Shown here: positions 41,301 through 45,382 of the stretch, piece after piece
Layout: each line of letters starts with the position of its first letter
Position numbering within the stretch: the stretch's first letter is position 1
Source: Rhodeus uyekii
Taxonomy: Eukaryota; Chordata; Actinopteri; Cypriniformes; Acheilognathidae
Length of the DNA: 64,000 nucleotides
Assembly (NCBI GenBank): GCA_037043235.1
Contig: JAWRVZ010000096.1
Location: forward strand, 2,067,501 to 2,131,500
Direction of reading: 5' to 3'
Position numbers and translations under genes: made by a program
Notes under the pieces: model-generated
Seen by the model: the letters and a program-made list of their open reading frames with translations, nothing else
Databases searched by the model: none
Told to the model about the DNA's origin: nothing

Positions 41301-44300
41301 ACATGTGACTTCCCTTCAGGTGCAACAGAGAATCGGCTACTGTCCCCAGTTTGACGCGGTGCTGGATCACATGACGGGGCGGGAAACCCTGAGCATGTAT
41401 GCCAGATTGAGGGGCATCCCAGAGAAATATATCACCGCCTGTGTAGAAAATGTCCTGCGCTCGCTTCTGCTCGAACCTCACGCTGACAAACTCGTCCGCA
41501 GCTACAGGTACGATCGAGAAACCTTAGAGAAATAAGATGGATTGTTAGATATGTTAGATGTGCGGTTAGATGAGATAAATGGAAGATTAGATACGATGGA
41601 TGATTACTTGGAGGATGAATAGATGATCACATATGGTATGGATTATTAGATATAGATGGATGGATGATTAGGTTTGATGGTTAGATGATGGTAAGAAATT
41701 ATGGAGGATAGTTAGATACGATAAGTGGATGGTTGGAAATTATTGATGATGGGTACATATGATGTTGGATGGTACATATGGTTGGTTGGATAGAATGGAA
41801 GTATAGAATGGATTTATGGTTAGATGTGAGGGATTGATGTTTAGATTAGAATTAGATGAATGATAGATAAGATGAATGTGTGGTTAGAATGGAAAGATGG
41901 TTAGATGTGATGGATGGATGAATGGAAAGATGCTCAGATATGATGGATGGATGGATGGATGGTTAGATGTGATGGATGATGGAAAGATGCTCAGATATGA
42001 TGGATGGATGGATGGTTAGATATGATGGATGGATGGTTAGATAAGATGGATGGATGAATGGACAAATGCTCAGATATGATGGATGGATGGTTAGATAAGA
42101 TGGATGGATGAATAGACAAATGCTCAGATATGATGGATGGATGGTTAGATAAGATGGATGGATGGATGGAAAGATTCTCAGATATGATGGATGGATGGTT
42201 AGATGTGATGGATAGATGGATGGATGGTTAGATGTGTTGGATGAATGGAAAGATGCTCAGATATGATGGATGGATGGATGGACAAATGCTCAGATATAAT
42301 GGATGGATGGATGGATGAATGGACAAATGCTCAGATATGATGGATGGATGGTTAGAAAAGATGGATGGATGGATGGATGGAAAGATTCTCAGATATGATG
42401 GATGGATGGATGGATGGATGGATGGTTAGATGTGATGGATGGATGAATGGAAAAATTCTCAGATATGATGGATGGATGAATGGACAAATGCTCAGATATG
42501 ATGGATGGATGGTTAGATAAGATGGATGGATGGATGGAAAGATTCTCAGATATGATGGATGGATGGTTAGATGTGTTGGACGAATGGAAAGATGCTCAGA
42601 TATGATGGATGGATGGATGGTTAGATGTGATGGATGGATGAATGGAAAAATTCTCAGATATGATGGATGGATGAATGGACAAATGCTCAGATATGATGGA
42701 TGGATGGTTAGATAAGATGGATGGATGAATGGACAAATGCTCAGATATGATGGATGGATGGTTAGATAAGATGGATGGATGGATGGAAAGATTCTCAGAT
42801 ATGATGGATGGATGGTTAGATGTGTTGGACGAATGGAAAGATGCTCAGATATGATGGATGGATGGATGGATGGATGGATGGATGGTTAGATGTGATGGAT
42901 GGATGAATGGAAAGATTCTCAGATATGATGGATGGATGGATGGTTAGATAAGATGGATGAATGGAAAGATGCTCAGATATGATGGATGGATGGTTAGATA
43001 AGATGGGTGAATGGACAAATGCTCAGATATGATGGTTGGATGGTTAGATGTGATGGATGGATGAATGGAAAGATGCTCAGATGTGATGGATGGATGGTTA
43101 GATGTGATGGATGGATGAATGGAAAGATGCTCAGATGTGATGGATGGATGGTTAGATGTGATGGATGGATGGATGAATGGACAAATGCTCAGATGTGATG
43201 GATGGATGGTTAGATGTGATGGATGGATGAATGGAAAGATGCTCAGATATGATGGAAAGATGGCTAGATGTGATGAATAGCTATATGATCTAGATATAAT
43301 GAACAGATGGTTAGATGTGATGAATGGTTTGATTTGAAATCTAGATAATGGTTTGATATGGGAAGGAAAATCTTCTTTTTTTTGGTAAAATGTTGTCTAT
43401 TGGCTTCCCTGCACAGTGGCGGCAACAAGAGGAAGTTGAGTGCAGGCATGGCTCTGATTGGGGGGCCACCCGTGATCTTTCTGGACGAGCCCTCCACTGG
43501 CATGGACCCTGTGGCCAGACGACTGCTCTGGGACGCAATCACACGAACCAGAGAGTCTGGCAAAGCCATCATTATCACCTCACACAGGTAAGACACATTG
43601 CATGACTAACGCAGATATGACTGGAAATGAAAAGAGCATGCTGAAGTAGAATGAACCTTGTCTTCAGTATGGAGGAGTGCGAGGCGCTGTGCACTCGGCT
43701 GGCTGTCATGGTGAACGGCCAGTTCAAATGTTTGGGCAGCCCACAGCATCTGAAGAGCAAGTTTGGAAGCGGTTACACGCTGCTGGCGAAAGTGCGTCTG
43801 GAGACGGAGTTAGAGGATATGGACCTTCAGCTCTTCAAAGACTTCATTGAAAACACCTTTCCAGGTATTTAAATGACACTCTTTGTATTTCCGTTGGACA
43901 GTTGTTCAAGTTTGTAACATTTCATCTGATGGTTTTCATAGGAAGTTCATTGAAGGATGAACACCAGGGGATGGTCCACTATCACCTGACAGACAAAACT
44001 CTGACCTGGGCACAGGTACGTCTCAATCAAACATCATATGCTATATTGTTGTTCTTATTATTCATCAGACATTAGTTTTGTTATATGCAACATATCATGC
44101 ATATTTATGTATTTAAATACAAAAACAACTCTTAACATAATGTATGGATGCATTTTTTCCCCTTTAGCTATTAGCTAGTATGTACTGTGTAGAATGTAGA
44201 ATCTAAGCATGTAAGCATAAGCATTTCAATACAGTAATCCCTTGCCATTTCGCAGTTCAAGTCTGGCTTAGGGTTAGGTGCTCAGTGCATTGCCGATTTT

Positions 44301-45382
44301 GCAAAAATGTTCATCGAAAAATAAAAATACCATATCAGCAGCCGTATTGCGGAAAGCAGCGTTGCTTCATCGTGATCCGCAAGAAACGGTTTGCCAGGAT
44401 ACCAGAAAAAGAGAAACTTCTCAGAGGCTTTGTACACGCCCACGGCACTCAGACAAGACACGTGATTGGTTCCCGGCGTGAGATCGACGAATGGAGCACG
44501 AGTGGAGTGGGAGCCTCTTCACGTAATATTTCGATATATTTGTTACGTCCCTACGGACGTAAGTTTTTTTTTTTTTTTTCTTTTTTTCCAATATTTTCTT
44601 TCTGTTTTTCTTCCTTGCGAGGGTTGTTGTCTCTGGCGCTTGTTCTATCACTCTGACAGCTGGCGTTGATAGGCTGTCTGACCTGTCAATCATGCAAGAA
44701 GACGTGATTGGCTGTGCTACCATGAGGGCGGGCTCTTCTCATCTCTTCTTGAAGATTCTTTTCTTATTGTTTTAATTTTGCGCACAAGCACTGTGTACCG
44801 AGCCTGAACCGTTATGGATAATTGACGTCATGTGAGCAACATTCAAAATTCGAAATTTGAACTTACACAAAAAAGTTAATCAATCTATGGGTGCGGGTTA
44901 TATGAAGGTGCAGGTTATGTCAATTTTTTACACAAAACCCCAAAAAAACATTCTGGTACCTACACACATATATACAGAAATTCCTAGGGAGGCCAATCCT
45001 ACTTCGTGAAATTTTCACCTATTGCGGGGGGTTCCGGTCCACATTAACCACCATAAACAAGGGATCATTGTATTCAATTCCAATGCCAATACTAACACAA
45101 TTTAATGAAGAAGACAAATTTAACATACTTGGATACAGATGTCCCTACATATTAAACGCTTGGTTGACAAGATCTCCACGAGAACGCACAGTTTGCACTT
45201 TAAACATATTGATTTGACACATTTTTAACATGTCGCGGTTTCCATCTCAGGTGTTCGGGGTCCTAGAAGCAGCCAAAGAGAAATACAGCATCGAGGACTA
45301 CTGCGTCAGCCAGATCTCACTGGAGCAGGTGTTTCTCGGCTTCGCCCAGTTCCAGCACTGCGCTGAGGCCTGCAGGAAGTGA
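3777..45382 (+). CDS. abca3: ABCA3, phospholipid-transporting ABC transporter subfamily A member 3 (5'-partial, 28 coding exons)
   Basis: Full-size ABC-A transporter that in vertebrates moves phospholipids, chiefly phosphatidylcholine, across the membrane of lamellar bodies and related lysosomal organelles. The 28 exons listed separately join in phase, all with GT..AG introns, into 1604 residues plus TGA. Human ABCA3 is about 1704 residues, so roughly the first 100 residues (first membrane helix) lie left of the window. Order: first luminal domain, TMD1, NBD1 (Walker [10 protein letters not shown], signature [10 protein letters not shown], Walker [13 protein letters not shown]), linker, TMD2 with a second luminal domain, NBD2 (Walker [10 protein letters not shown], signature SGGNKRKLS, Walker [13 protein letters not shown]). 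No stop, frameshift or lost catalytic residue is seen. Transposons occur only in introns. Assignment to ABCA3 rather than another ABCA rests on near-continuous resemblance to remembered ABCA3 sequence. Fish can carry two copies, and I cannot tell a from b. Confidence 0.96.
4405..4996. mobile_element. Tigger/pogo-like MITE, copy 1 (CAGTAG...CTACTG family)
   Basis: Flanked by TA on both sides (4403-4404, 4997-4998). The ends are inverted repeats: the left end reads CAGTAGATCTCCGACTTAAG and the right end reads back as CAGTAAAACCCCGACTTACG. Subterminal TTCGTAAGTCG palindromes recur. The interior is shared with the element at 30575-31344, including the GTCAGGCTTTTACAT stretch and a stretch about CCAATAGGAGAGCAGGAT. 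Non-autonomous. TcMar-Tigger assignment is from the TA duplication and end sequence. Confidence 0.8.
5283..7210. mobile_element. hAT transposon relic
   Basis: Terminal inverted repeats CAGGGTTCGTAGC (left) and CAGGGTTCATAGC (right end, read on the other strand). Flanking 8-mers CTATATAT and ATATATAT match at 7 of 8 positions, as expected for an aged 8-bp hAT target duplication. Subterminal repeats of 'GTCATTGAAA / GTCATGGAA' occur near both ends. Inside, around 6325-6365, a decayed reading on the + strand keeps the hAT dimerisation-domain signature [10 protein letters not shown]. The transposase is riddled with stops, so the copy is inactive. Confidence 0.8.
8206..8910. repeat. Degenerate AT-rich tandem repeat, unit ~100-120 bp
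   Basis: The phrase TTTCTTTATTTTAYAGTTAA followed by an ACAACAGAAGATTTCGTATTTTG-type phrase recurs about six times with substitutions and indels, separated by ATAATAATAAT spacers (near 8216, 8355, 8477, 8574, 8666, 8800). It looks like an old satellite-like expansion inside the intron. Unit boundaries are approximate. Confidence 0.65.
9264..9429 (+). CDS. abca3: ABCA3 exon, luminal domain 1
   Basis: Follows CAG at 9261-9263 and reads [13 protein letters not shown], then an LFPLF...PGPRE stretch. It ends after one base of a Gly codon (donor GTCAGT). The next exon is almost 8 kb away, the longest intron seen here, because the provirus sits in it. Confidence 0.95.
9430..10975. other. ABCA3 intron left of the provirus
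   Basis: Non-coding. It contains a compound (GT/TA/GA)n microsatellite at about 10384-10433 and a (TA)n tract at about 10742-10766. No exon or transposon end recognised. Confidence 0.5.
10981..11394 (-). repeat. 3' LTR of the provirus
   Basis: 414 bases, TG...CA on either strand. On the minus strand it has a TATATATA core promoter element and the polyadenylation signal AATAAA (complement of TTTATT at 11088-11093). It retains 38 bases (about 11232-11270) that the other LTR lacks. Confidence 0.95.
11395..11406 (-). other. Polypurine tract
   Basis: Minus strand AAAAGAGGGGAT directly before the TG of the 3' LTR. It is the plus-strand priming site expected at this position, and it lies 14 bases after the env stop codon. 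Confidence 0.85.
11421..12758 (-). CDS. env: Retroviral envelope glycoprotein, intact open frame
   Basis: 445 codons without interruption. It has an N-terminal hydrophobic signal peptide (about residues 4-17), a surface subunit with about nine N-X-S/T sites, and a CYVC (CXXC) motif at 41-44. A furin-type RHKR site sits at 249-252. The transmembrane subunit contains CAMVGDQCC at 338-346 (CX6CC, the gammaretroviral type that pairs covalently with CXXC), a membrane anchor at about 394-418 and a ~27-residue cytoplasmic tail. The Met at 12756-12758 is the first with a following signal peptide. Stop TAA at 11421-11423. It is the only intact gene of the element. Youth of the insertion may be the whole explanation; host use is possible but unproven. 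Confidence 0.92.
   Translation of the reverse strand: MHACCLFLWCIIPATFSVKPTDNTFWQYANFTARMHTNESCYVCQQVMSSVVSVSMSVLDQSNLNETCIKGYYWPRGYDWAWYPSPKCEPYYQIQNGSKPQHPFLSEHIKITPVFGKNFTFFRCYWSNSTNATHPRGRIRRDQCKVIIIEKPNARPNARCCDRGNNTIVRPSDWSNVHVSDRRKVFLSWPWTIFEKVSFTLDIDWWWYCGPKALFKDIPGNWSGLCAPIQLSYPVQIFQRTDQHRPTGRHKRALVDDVPAEHHLTTEWQRWWTSMFSSFGTAQQWKHIEVLHYRLAKFVNDTTEGMDGVRKELGALRLMTIQNRLALDMLLADKGGVCAMVGDQCCTFVPAEDEAEGAVGHAVEEMKKTAHKLYEDETRDKDWGWGFMHNLFGWVTPLITMIIPVLLILFAICIFGPCLLKCLMNRMYGMVDSVTRDRRYKPVNG
12940..13110. repeat. Short imperfect duplication between integrase and env
   Basis: Two ~60-base units, each with a CTCCGTCCCYTGACGC core and ending GACAG (about 12988-13030 and 13050-13093). It lies between the end of pol and env, where the env splice acceptor would be expected. 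Confidence 0.5.
13162..13422 (-). pseudogene. pol: Integrase C-terminal domain beyond the amber codon
   Basis: The same frame as pol, continuing directly after the TAG. It reads [15 protein letters not shown] and later [15 protein letters not shown] and [11 protein letters not shown], the gammaretroviral integrase tail (GDxV ... WIHxxxLR). A single stop therefore separates it from the catalytic core. It could be a point mutation in this copy. Confidence 0.88.
13423..14973 (-). pseudogene. pol: Retroviral pol remnant: RNase H and integrase, lacking protease and RT
   Basis: In phase with gag across the TAG. After only about 30 codons the frame enters RNase H: FVDGSC, the Glu in [17 protein letters not shown] and GNALADKAA supply the four acidic residues. 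Integrase follows: a zinc domain (HGVTH ... CVTC), catalytic Asp in QVDFTH, Asp in [11 protein letters not shown], Glu in GIVERANRT. Protease and the RT polymerase domains (no YXDD box) are absent. The junction lies between about 14930 and 14973. The frame stops at TAG 13423-13425, before the integrase C-terminal domain. Confidence 0.92.
14974..15455 (-). pseudogene. gag: Retroviral gag, 3' part (capsid C-terminus and nucleocapsid)
   Basis: Separate reading frame continuing Gag after the frameshift. It contains one CCHC zinc knuckle, [14 protein letters not shown] (C-X2-C-X4-H-X4-C), flanked by basic and Gln-rich sequence. It ends in TAG at 14974-14976. The pol frame continues in phase after this TAG, as in gag-UAG-pol readthrough of gammaretroviruses. 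Confidence 0.88.
15456..16589 (-). pseudogene. gag: Retroviral gag, 5' part (matrix to capsid), frameshifted at its end
   Basis: The likely start is the Met at 16587-16589, because it gives MGQ, the N-myristoylation signal of gammaretroviral Gag. The open frame upstream adds only nine residues without family resemblance. A PPPY late-domain motif is visible (within CPPPPYVQ), then an acidic region, then capsid. Near the end, [16 protein letters not shown] resembles the major homology region. The frame then hits TAA at 15456-15458, while the nucleocapsid continues in a different frame, so a one-step frameshift near 15460 breaks Gag. No slippery heptamer is evident, so I read it as a mutation. 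Confidence 0.88.
16706..16716 (-). promoter_or_regulatory. Putative retroviral splice donor
   Basis: Just downstream of the primer site the minus strand reads CAG/GTAAGAG, a near-perfect 5' splice site before gag. It is the likely donor for spliced env RNA. No acceptor was assigned. Confidence 0.6.
16723..16740 (-). other. Primer binding site, tRNA-Pro type
   Basis: Eighteen bases on the minus strand reading TGGGGGCTCGTCCGGGAT, the tRNA-Pro complementary site I know from murine leukaemia viruses. It lies 6 bases inside the 5' LTR boundary. A spacer of this length is a little longer than usual. Confidence 0.92.
16747..17122 (-). repeat. 5' LTR of the provirus
   Basis: 376 bases. It matches the 3' LTR except for one base (AATGCAG here against AATGCAT in the 3' LTR) and the missing 38 bases between two CTAGA pentamers. 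On the minus strand the TATA element is at 16896-16903 and AATAAA at 16854-16859, which places U3, R and U5 in the expected order. Confidence 0.95.
17315..17574 (+). CDS. abca3: ABCA3 exon, end of luminal domain 1 and a TMD1 helix
   Basis: Completes the Gly codon and reads [17 protein letters not shown], then RFPYPAF. A hydrophobic helix follows ([14 protein letters not shown]), then the cytosolic VLEKERKLK. Donor GTGAAG at 17575. Confidence 0.96.
17665..17781 (+). CDS. abca3: ABCA3 exon, TMD1 helix
   Basis: Thirty-nine codons beginning [14 protein letters not shown], then a membrane helix rich in F/L/I/V ending LFCVK. Phase 0 on both sides. Donor GTAAAC. The intron before it is only 90 bases. 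Confidence 0.97.
18110..18246 (-). mobile_element. tRNA-derived SINE, copy 1
   Basis: On the minus strand the head reads CAGCTCAAACAGTAGAG (A-box-like) and then GGTTCGATTCCC (perfect B box), followed by the unrelated body phrase AAGAACTGATTAGAATGTCA. Same family as 36418-36580. No tRNA cloverleaf gene is proposed. Confidence 0.75.
18410..18430 (+). repeat. (TG)n adjoining a splice acceptor
   Basis: Twenty-one bases of TG immediately upstream of CTTGTTCAG, the acceptor of the exon at 18440. It takes the place of most of the polypyrimidine tract. Confidence 0.9.
18440..18560 (+). CDS. abca3: ABCA3 exon, TMD1 helix
   Basis: Begins [13 protein letters not shown], then a helix, then [13 protein letters not shown]. 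The acceptor tract is unusual: a 21-base TG run at 18410-18430 sits only 9 bases upstream of the exon. Confidence 0.95.
18960..20610. other. Probable old interspersed repeat in ABCA3 intron
   Basis: Non-coding. Phrases such as CCAATCAGAACACACC, GGCATAGAGGAGCTGCAATA and repeated 'TGATTGGTC' resemble a dispersed cyprinid repeat I have seen in non-coding DNA. I cannot define its ends or class. No open frame in it resembles a protein family. Confidence 0.35.
21840..22338. mobile_element. Tigger-like MITE, partial
   Basis: The right end read on the minus strand is CAGTAATACCTCGGTTTTTG, typical of Tigger/pogo ends, with GAGCAAATCGG phrases just inside. No matching left end is found, so the left limit is approximate and the copy is probably truncated. 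Confidence 0.5.
22467..22640 (+). CDS. abca3: ABCA3 exon, TMD1 helices
   Basis: Starts with two bases completing an Ala codon and reads [20 protein letters not shown], then [17 protein letters not shown]. Donor GTCAGG. It carries two membrane segments of TMD1. Confidence 0.96.
22732..22913 (+). CDS. abca3: ABCA3 exon, last TMD1 segment
   Basis: Reads [17 protein letters not shown], then a helix ([20 protein letters not shown]), then PWYFFIL. The intron before it is 91 bases. Donor GTACGT. Confidence 0.96.
23097..23571. mobile_element. hAT MITE carrying an internal 30-bp minisatellite
   Basis: Perfect 8-bp target duplication CCTTAGAA (23089-23096 and 23572-23579). Inverted ends CAGAGGTTTTCAAAGT (left) and CAGGGGTTTTCAAAGT (right end, other strand). 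No transposase coding. The centre is expanded by a GC-rich tandem repeat (separate entry). Confidence 0.93.
23182..23400. repeat. Minisatellite, ~30-bp unit x ~7, GC-rich
   Basis: The unit is approximately GCGAGCGTTGACGGGGGGTGGACGCGAT. Early units read GACAAGATGC and later ones GACGCGATGC, which shows directional variant spread. The unit is a multiple of three, so both strands show long spurious open frames (for example repeated [10 protein letters not shown]). Confidence 0.9.
23595..23960. mobile_element. LINE-tail-like interspersed repeat fragment
   Basis: Starts near TACATTTATATAGCGCTTTATC and ends with GTCAGGACCTCGGTTTAACG then TCTCATCC. I recognise these phrases as part of a very common fish retroelement 3' region. 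No coding is left. Class is uncertain. Confidence 0.5.
23961..25866. other. ABCA3 intron
   Basis: Non-coding. Phrases built on AGCTGGT / ACCAGC occur in both orientations (about 24935-24970 and 25340-25430), suggesting the ends of an old palindromic MITE. Nothing else is recognised. Confidence 0.4.
25867..26013 (+). CDS. abca3: ABCA3 exon, linker into NBD1
   Basis: Forty-nine codons, [17 protein letters not shown] through a charged linker to [11 protein letters not shown]. Phase 0 on both sides. It leads into the first nucleotide-binding domain. Confidence 0.95.
26077..26122 (+). repeat. (TG)23 microsatellite
   Basis: Forty-six bases of uninterrupted TG inside a 180-base ABCA3 intron, about 70 bases before the NBD1 Walker A exon. 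Likely length-polymorphic. Confidence 0.95.
26194..26323 (+). CDS. abca3: ABCA3 exon, NBD1 Walker A
   Basis: Reads [18 protein letters not shown], then [20 protein letters not shown]. The Walker A P-loop GHNGAGKT is complete. Ends after one base of a Gly codon; donor GTGAGA. A 23-unit TG repeat lies in the 180-base intron before it. Confidence 0.97.
26949..28355 (+). mobile_element. hAT (Charlie-like) transposon, internally deleted, with a nested MITE
   Basis: Perfect 8-bp target duplication CTTTAAAT (26941-26948, 28356-28363). Inverted ends CAGGGGTGCCCAAACT and its complement AGTTTGGGCACCCCTG. Transposase fragments: a BED-type finger around 27340-27440 reading [20 protein letters not shown], in which the second Cys has become Tyr, and a C-terminal dimerisation domain at about 27885-28041 ([20 protein letters not shown]) ending in TAG. 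The middle of the transposase is gone. A TA-flanked element sits at 27543-27881. Confidence 0.92.
27543..27881. mobile_element. Tigger/pogo-like MITE nested in the hAT element
   Basis: TA on both sides (27541-27542, 27882-27883). Left end CAGTGATCCCTCGTTTATTG, right end read back as CAGTAATCCCTCGCCGCATC. Same end family as the element at 44232-45070. Shared phrases include TCACGTG and GATTGGTTCCC (here on the opposite strand). Confidence 0.85.
28784..28938 (+). CDS. abca3: ABCA3 exon, NBD1 Q-loop region
   Basis: Reads [16 protein letters not shown], then [20 protein letters not shown], ending LLFYTQ. The Q of CPQHD is the Q-loop glutamine. A 1.4-kb hAT transposon lies in the preceding intron. 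Confidence 0.97.
29112..29267 (+). CDS. abca3: ABCA3 exon, NBD1 signature motif
   Basis: Begins [20 protein letters not shown] and contains the ABC signature [10 protein letters not shown], then [10 protein letters not shown]. Phase 0 on both sides. Confidence 0.97.
29353..29520. mobile_element. Small MITE with 'CTATAAGGCGCAC' ends
   Basis: Left TACCGTATTCTACGCACTAT then AAGGCGCAC. Right GTGCGCCTTATGGTGTGG then AAAATACGG. The ends form a clear inverted repeat. The right flanking TA is lost. A related left end occurs at 38934. Confidence 0.7.
29609..29845. mobile_element. MITE with 'CCTGGTTTCACA' ends
   Basis: Inverted ends: CCTGGTTTCACAAACAGGGC on the left and, read back from the right, CCCCCAGTTTCACAGACAAG. 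The interior is palindromic in part (GGCTTAG ... TTAAGCC). I recognise it as a common cyprinid non-autonomous DNA element. It ends about 60 bases before an ABCA3 exon. Confidence 0.7.
29906..30116 (+). CDS. abca3: ABCA3 exon, NBD1 Walker B, D-loop and H-loop
   Basis: Walker [13 protein letters not shown] with the catalytic Glu, D-loop, then the switch His in [12 protein letters not shown], then [19 protein letters not shown]. Ends one base into a Gly codon. Confidence 0.97.
30575..31344. mobile_element. Tigger/pogo-like MITE, copy 2 (same family as 4405-4996)
   Basis: TA flanks at 30573-30574 and 31345-31346. Left end CAGTAGAACCCCGACTTACG, right end read back CAGTAGAATCCCGACTTACG, so the inverted repeats are nearly perfect. 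The interior aligns with copy 1 (AGCAACAATCTTCACATCCA, then CTGACCAATAGGAGAGCAGG) but has an extra ~250 bases before the right end. Confidence 0.88.
31771..31921 (+). CDS. abca3: ABCA3 exon, post-NBD1 regulatory region
   Basis: Reads [14 protein letters not shown], then [20 protein letters not shown], ending in two bases of an Arg codon. Donor GTAAGA at 31922. Confidence 0.95.
31922..34411. other. ABCA3 introns around the short 33131 exon
   Basis: Apart from the exon at 33131-33229 this is AT-rich non-coding DNA. Open frames such as the one at about 33933-34211 have no family resemblance. No transposon ends are recognised. Confidence 0.45.
33131..33229 (+). CDS. abca3: ABCA3 exon, post-NBD1 regulatory region
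   Basis: Short 99-base exon, [20 protein letters not shown] then TTMEEVFL. The Met-Glu-Glu-Val-Phe-Leu run is conserved after NBD1 in ABCA proteins. Confidence 0.95.
34412..34610 (+). CDS. abca3: ABCA3 exon, linker between halves
   Basis: Reads [20 protein letters not shown], then a Ser/Asp/Thr-rich cytosolic linker, ending NIKLNTG. The acidic linker is the least conserved part compared with human ABCA3. Confidence 0.94.
35186..35356. mobile_element. Tc1-derived MITE
   Basis: TA flanks at 35184-35185 and 35357-35358. Left CAGTTTGCCCCTTCCTGATT, right GAAATCAGGAAGGGGGCAAA then CTCTTTTTCACACCTG. The right half matches the 3' end of the Tc1 relic at 52195-53280, including TTATCTTTGACTAATATTTA. 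Confidence 0.85.
35366..35389 (+). repeat. (GT)n microsatellite
   Basis: About 24 bases of GT next to the Tc1-derived MITE. Confidence 0.85.
35395..35595. mobile_element. Otophysan interspersed repeat fragment
   Basis: Contains TTTTCAGCATCATTACTCCA, AGTGTCACATGATCCTTCAA and GAACAGCATTTATTTGAAA, phrases I know as a very common fish dispersed repeat. No coding. It ends about 110 bases before an exon. Confidence 0.55.
35706..36015 (+). CDS. abca3: ABCA3 exon, first TMD2 helix and luminal domain 2
   Basis: Reads [20 protein letters not shown], a helix around [14 protein letters not shown], then the start of the second luminal domain. Longest coding exon here (310 bases). Donor GTAACG. Confidence 0.95.
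36090..36363 (+). CDS. abca3: ABCA3 exon, luminal domain 2
   Basis: Reads [18 protein letters not shown], then [20 protein letters not shown], ending SQLS plus two bases. The donor GTACGT at 36364 is chosen because only it keeps phase with the next exon. The intron before it is 74 bases. Confidence 0.93.
36418..36580 (-). mobile_element. tRNA-derived SINE, copy 2, with L2-like tail
   Basis: On the minus strand: head GGCTTTCCTGTAGCTCTAAC with a B box GGTTCGATTCCC, body AAGCAAGAACTGATTAGAATG, and tail ATGGATAAAAGTGTCTGCCA then AATACTTAAATGTAAATG. The tail matches the end of the L2 LINE at about 50155-50195. Confidence 0.82.
36708..36990. mobile_element. Tc1-like transposon end fragment
   Basis: TA at 36706-36707, then CAGTCTTGGCCAAACTTATT and GGCACCCCTGAAATTC, a Tc1-type terminus found across fish. 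No opposite end or transposase is seen. The right limit is arbitrary. Confidence 0.6.
37264..37468 (+). CDS. abca3: ABCA3 exon, TMD2 helices
   Basis: Reads [20 protein letters not shown], then [17 protein letters not shown], then [17 protein letters not shown]. Two membrane segments with the conserved cytosolic ERxVxxKHxQ loop of ABCA proteins. Confidence 0.96.
37555..37935. mobile_element. Probable non-autonomous DNA element
   Basis: CTGTTTACACTTGATATTAA, then ATTGTATCACAAGTAGACGA, and later a CCGTTTACACCTGTATTTAG phrase resemble a common cyprinid dispersed element of the 'TTTACACCTGGTATTAA' type. Ends not defined. Confidence 0.4.
38186..38405 (+). CDS. abca3: ABCA3 exon, TMD2 helices
   Basis: Begins [19 protein letters not shown], then helices [20 protein letters not shown] and [15 protein letters not shown], ending TIP. 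Donor GTGAGA. Confidence 0.96.
38498..38656 (+). CDS. abca3: ABCA3 exon, TMD2 loop
   Basis: Reads [20 protein letters not shown], then [14 protein letters not shown], ending one base into an Asn codon. The donor is GTGAGT at 38657. The preceding intron is 92 bases. Confidence 0.95.
38934..39660. other. ABCA3 intron: MITE end and degenerate repeats
   Basis: Begins with ACCGTATTTTCTGCACCATA then AGGCGCACCGG, a MITE left end like the one at 29353. Then come repeated 'TCATAATTTYGATTTAGTAA' phrases (39170-39350) and a degenerate GGAT/GATATG tract (39460-39640) similar in texture to the large array at 41530. Confidence 0.55.
40005..40165 (+). CDS. abca3: ABCA3 exon, last TMD2 helix
   Basis: Reads [20 protein letters not shown], then the helix [16 protein letters not shown], then basic [10 protein letters not shown]. 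Phase 0 end. Confidence 0.95.
40255..40389 (+). CDS. abca3: ABCA3 exon, linker to NBD2
   Basis: Forty-five codons with [20 protein letters not shown] and [10 protein letters not shown], a conserved lead-in to the second nucleotide-binding domain. The preceding intron is 89 bases. Confidence 0.95.
40974..41168 (+). CDS. abca3: ABCA3 exon, NBD2 Walker A
   Basis: Sixty-five codons: [20 protein letters not shown], then Walker [17 protein letters not shown], then [11 protein letters not shown]. Phase 0 on both sides. Confidence 0.97.
41320..41507 (+). CDS. abca3: ABCA3 exon, NBD2 Q-loop region
   Basis: Reads [20 protein letters not shown], then [13 protein letters not shown], ending two bases into the Ser codon that opens the NBD2 signature. 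It is followed by the GGAT-rich intron. Confidence 0.97.
41530..43330 (+). repeat. GGAT-based higher-order minisatellite, ~1.8 kb
   Basis: Almost the whole intron between two NBD2 exons. Short (GGAT)2-6 runs alternate with GGTTAGATGTGATGG or GGTTAGATAAGATGG, then GAATGGAAAGATGCTCAGAT, giving units of about 50-60 bases. The 5' part (41530-41900) is more degenerate than the centre. Three variants of the linker recur (AAAGATGCTCAG, AAAGATTCTCAG, ACAAATGCTCAG). It is a candidate VNTR. Confidence 0.95.
43417..43587 (+). CDS. abca3: ABCA3 exon, NBD2 signature and Walker B
   Basis: Completes [16 protein letters not shown], then Walker [21 protein letters not shown], then IIITSH with the switch His. 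It begins about 90 bases after the 1.8-kb repeat array. Confidence 0.97.
43668..43864 (+). CDS. abca3: ABCA3 exon, end of NBD2
   Basis: Reads [20 protein letters not shown], then [19 protein letters not shown], ending FIENTFP plus one base. Donor GTATTT. Confidence 0.96.
43942..44015 (+). CDS. abca3: ABCA3 exon, C-terminal region
   Basis: Short 74-base exon: [20 protein letters not shown], ending TWAQ. The preceding intron is 77 bases. Confidence 0.95.
44232..45070. mobile_element. Tigger/pogo-like element in the last ABCA3 intron
   Basis: TA at 44230-44231 and 45071-45072. Left CAGTAATCCCTTGCCATTTC, right read back CAATGATCCCTTGTTTATGG. Inside are CACGTGATTGGTTCCC (shared with the nested MITE at 27543) and a decayed stretch on the + strand around 44370-44460. 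No intact transposase. Confidence 0.85.
45251..45382 (+). CDS. abca3: ABCA3 last coding exon
   Basis: Forty-three residues plus TGA at 45380-45382: [20 protein letters not shown], then [13 protein letters not shown], then a short Cys-containing tail ending CRK. A Tigger-like element fills most of the preceding intron. Confidence 0.96.
   Translation: MFGVLEAAKEKYSIEDYCVSQISLEQVFLGFAQFQHCAEACRK

Noticed and set aside
42530..43198. Open frames reading repeated [14 protein letters not shown]
   Set aside because: Translation of the GGAT array, not a gene.
41530..43330. Possible CRISPR-like array
   Set aside because: Units are contiguous variants with no distinct spacers, and the host is a vertebrate genome.
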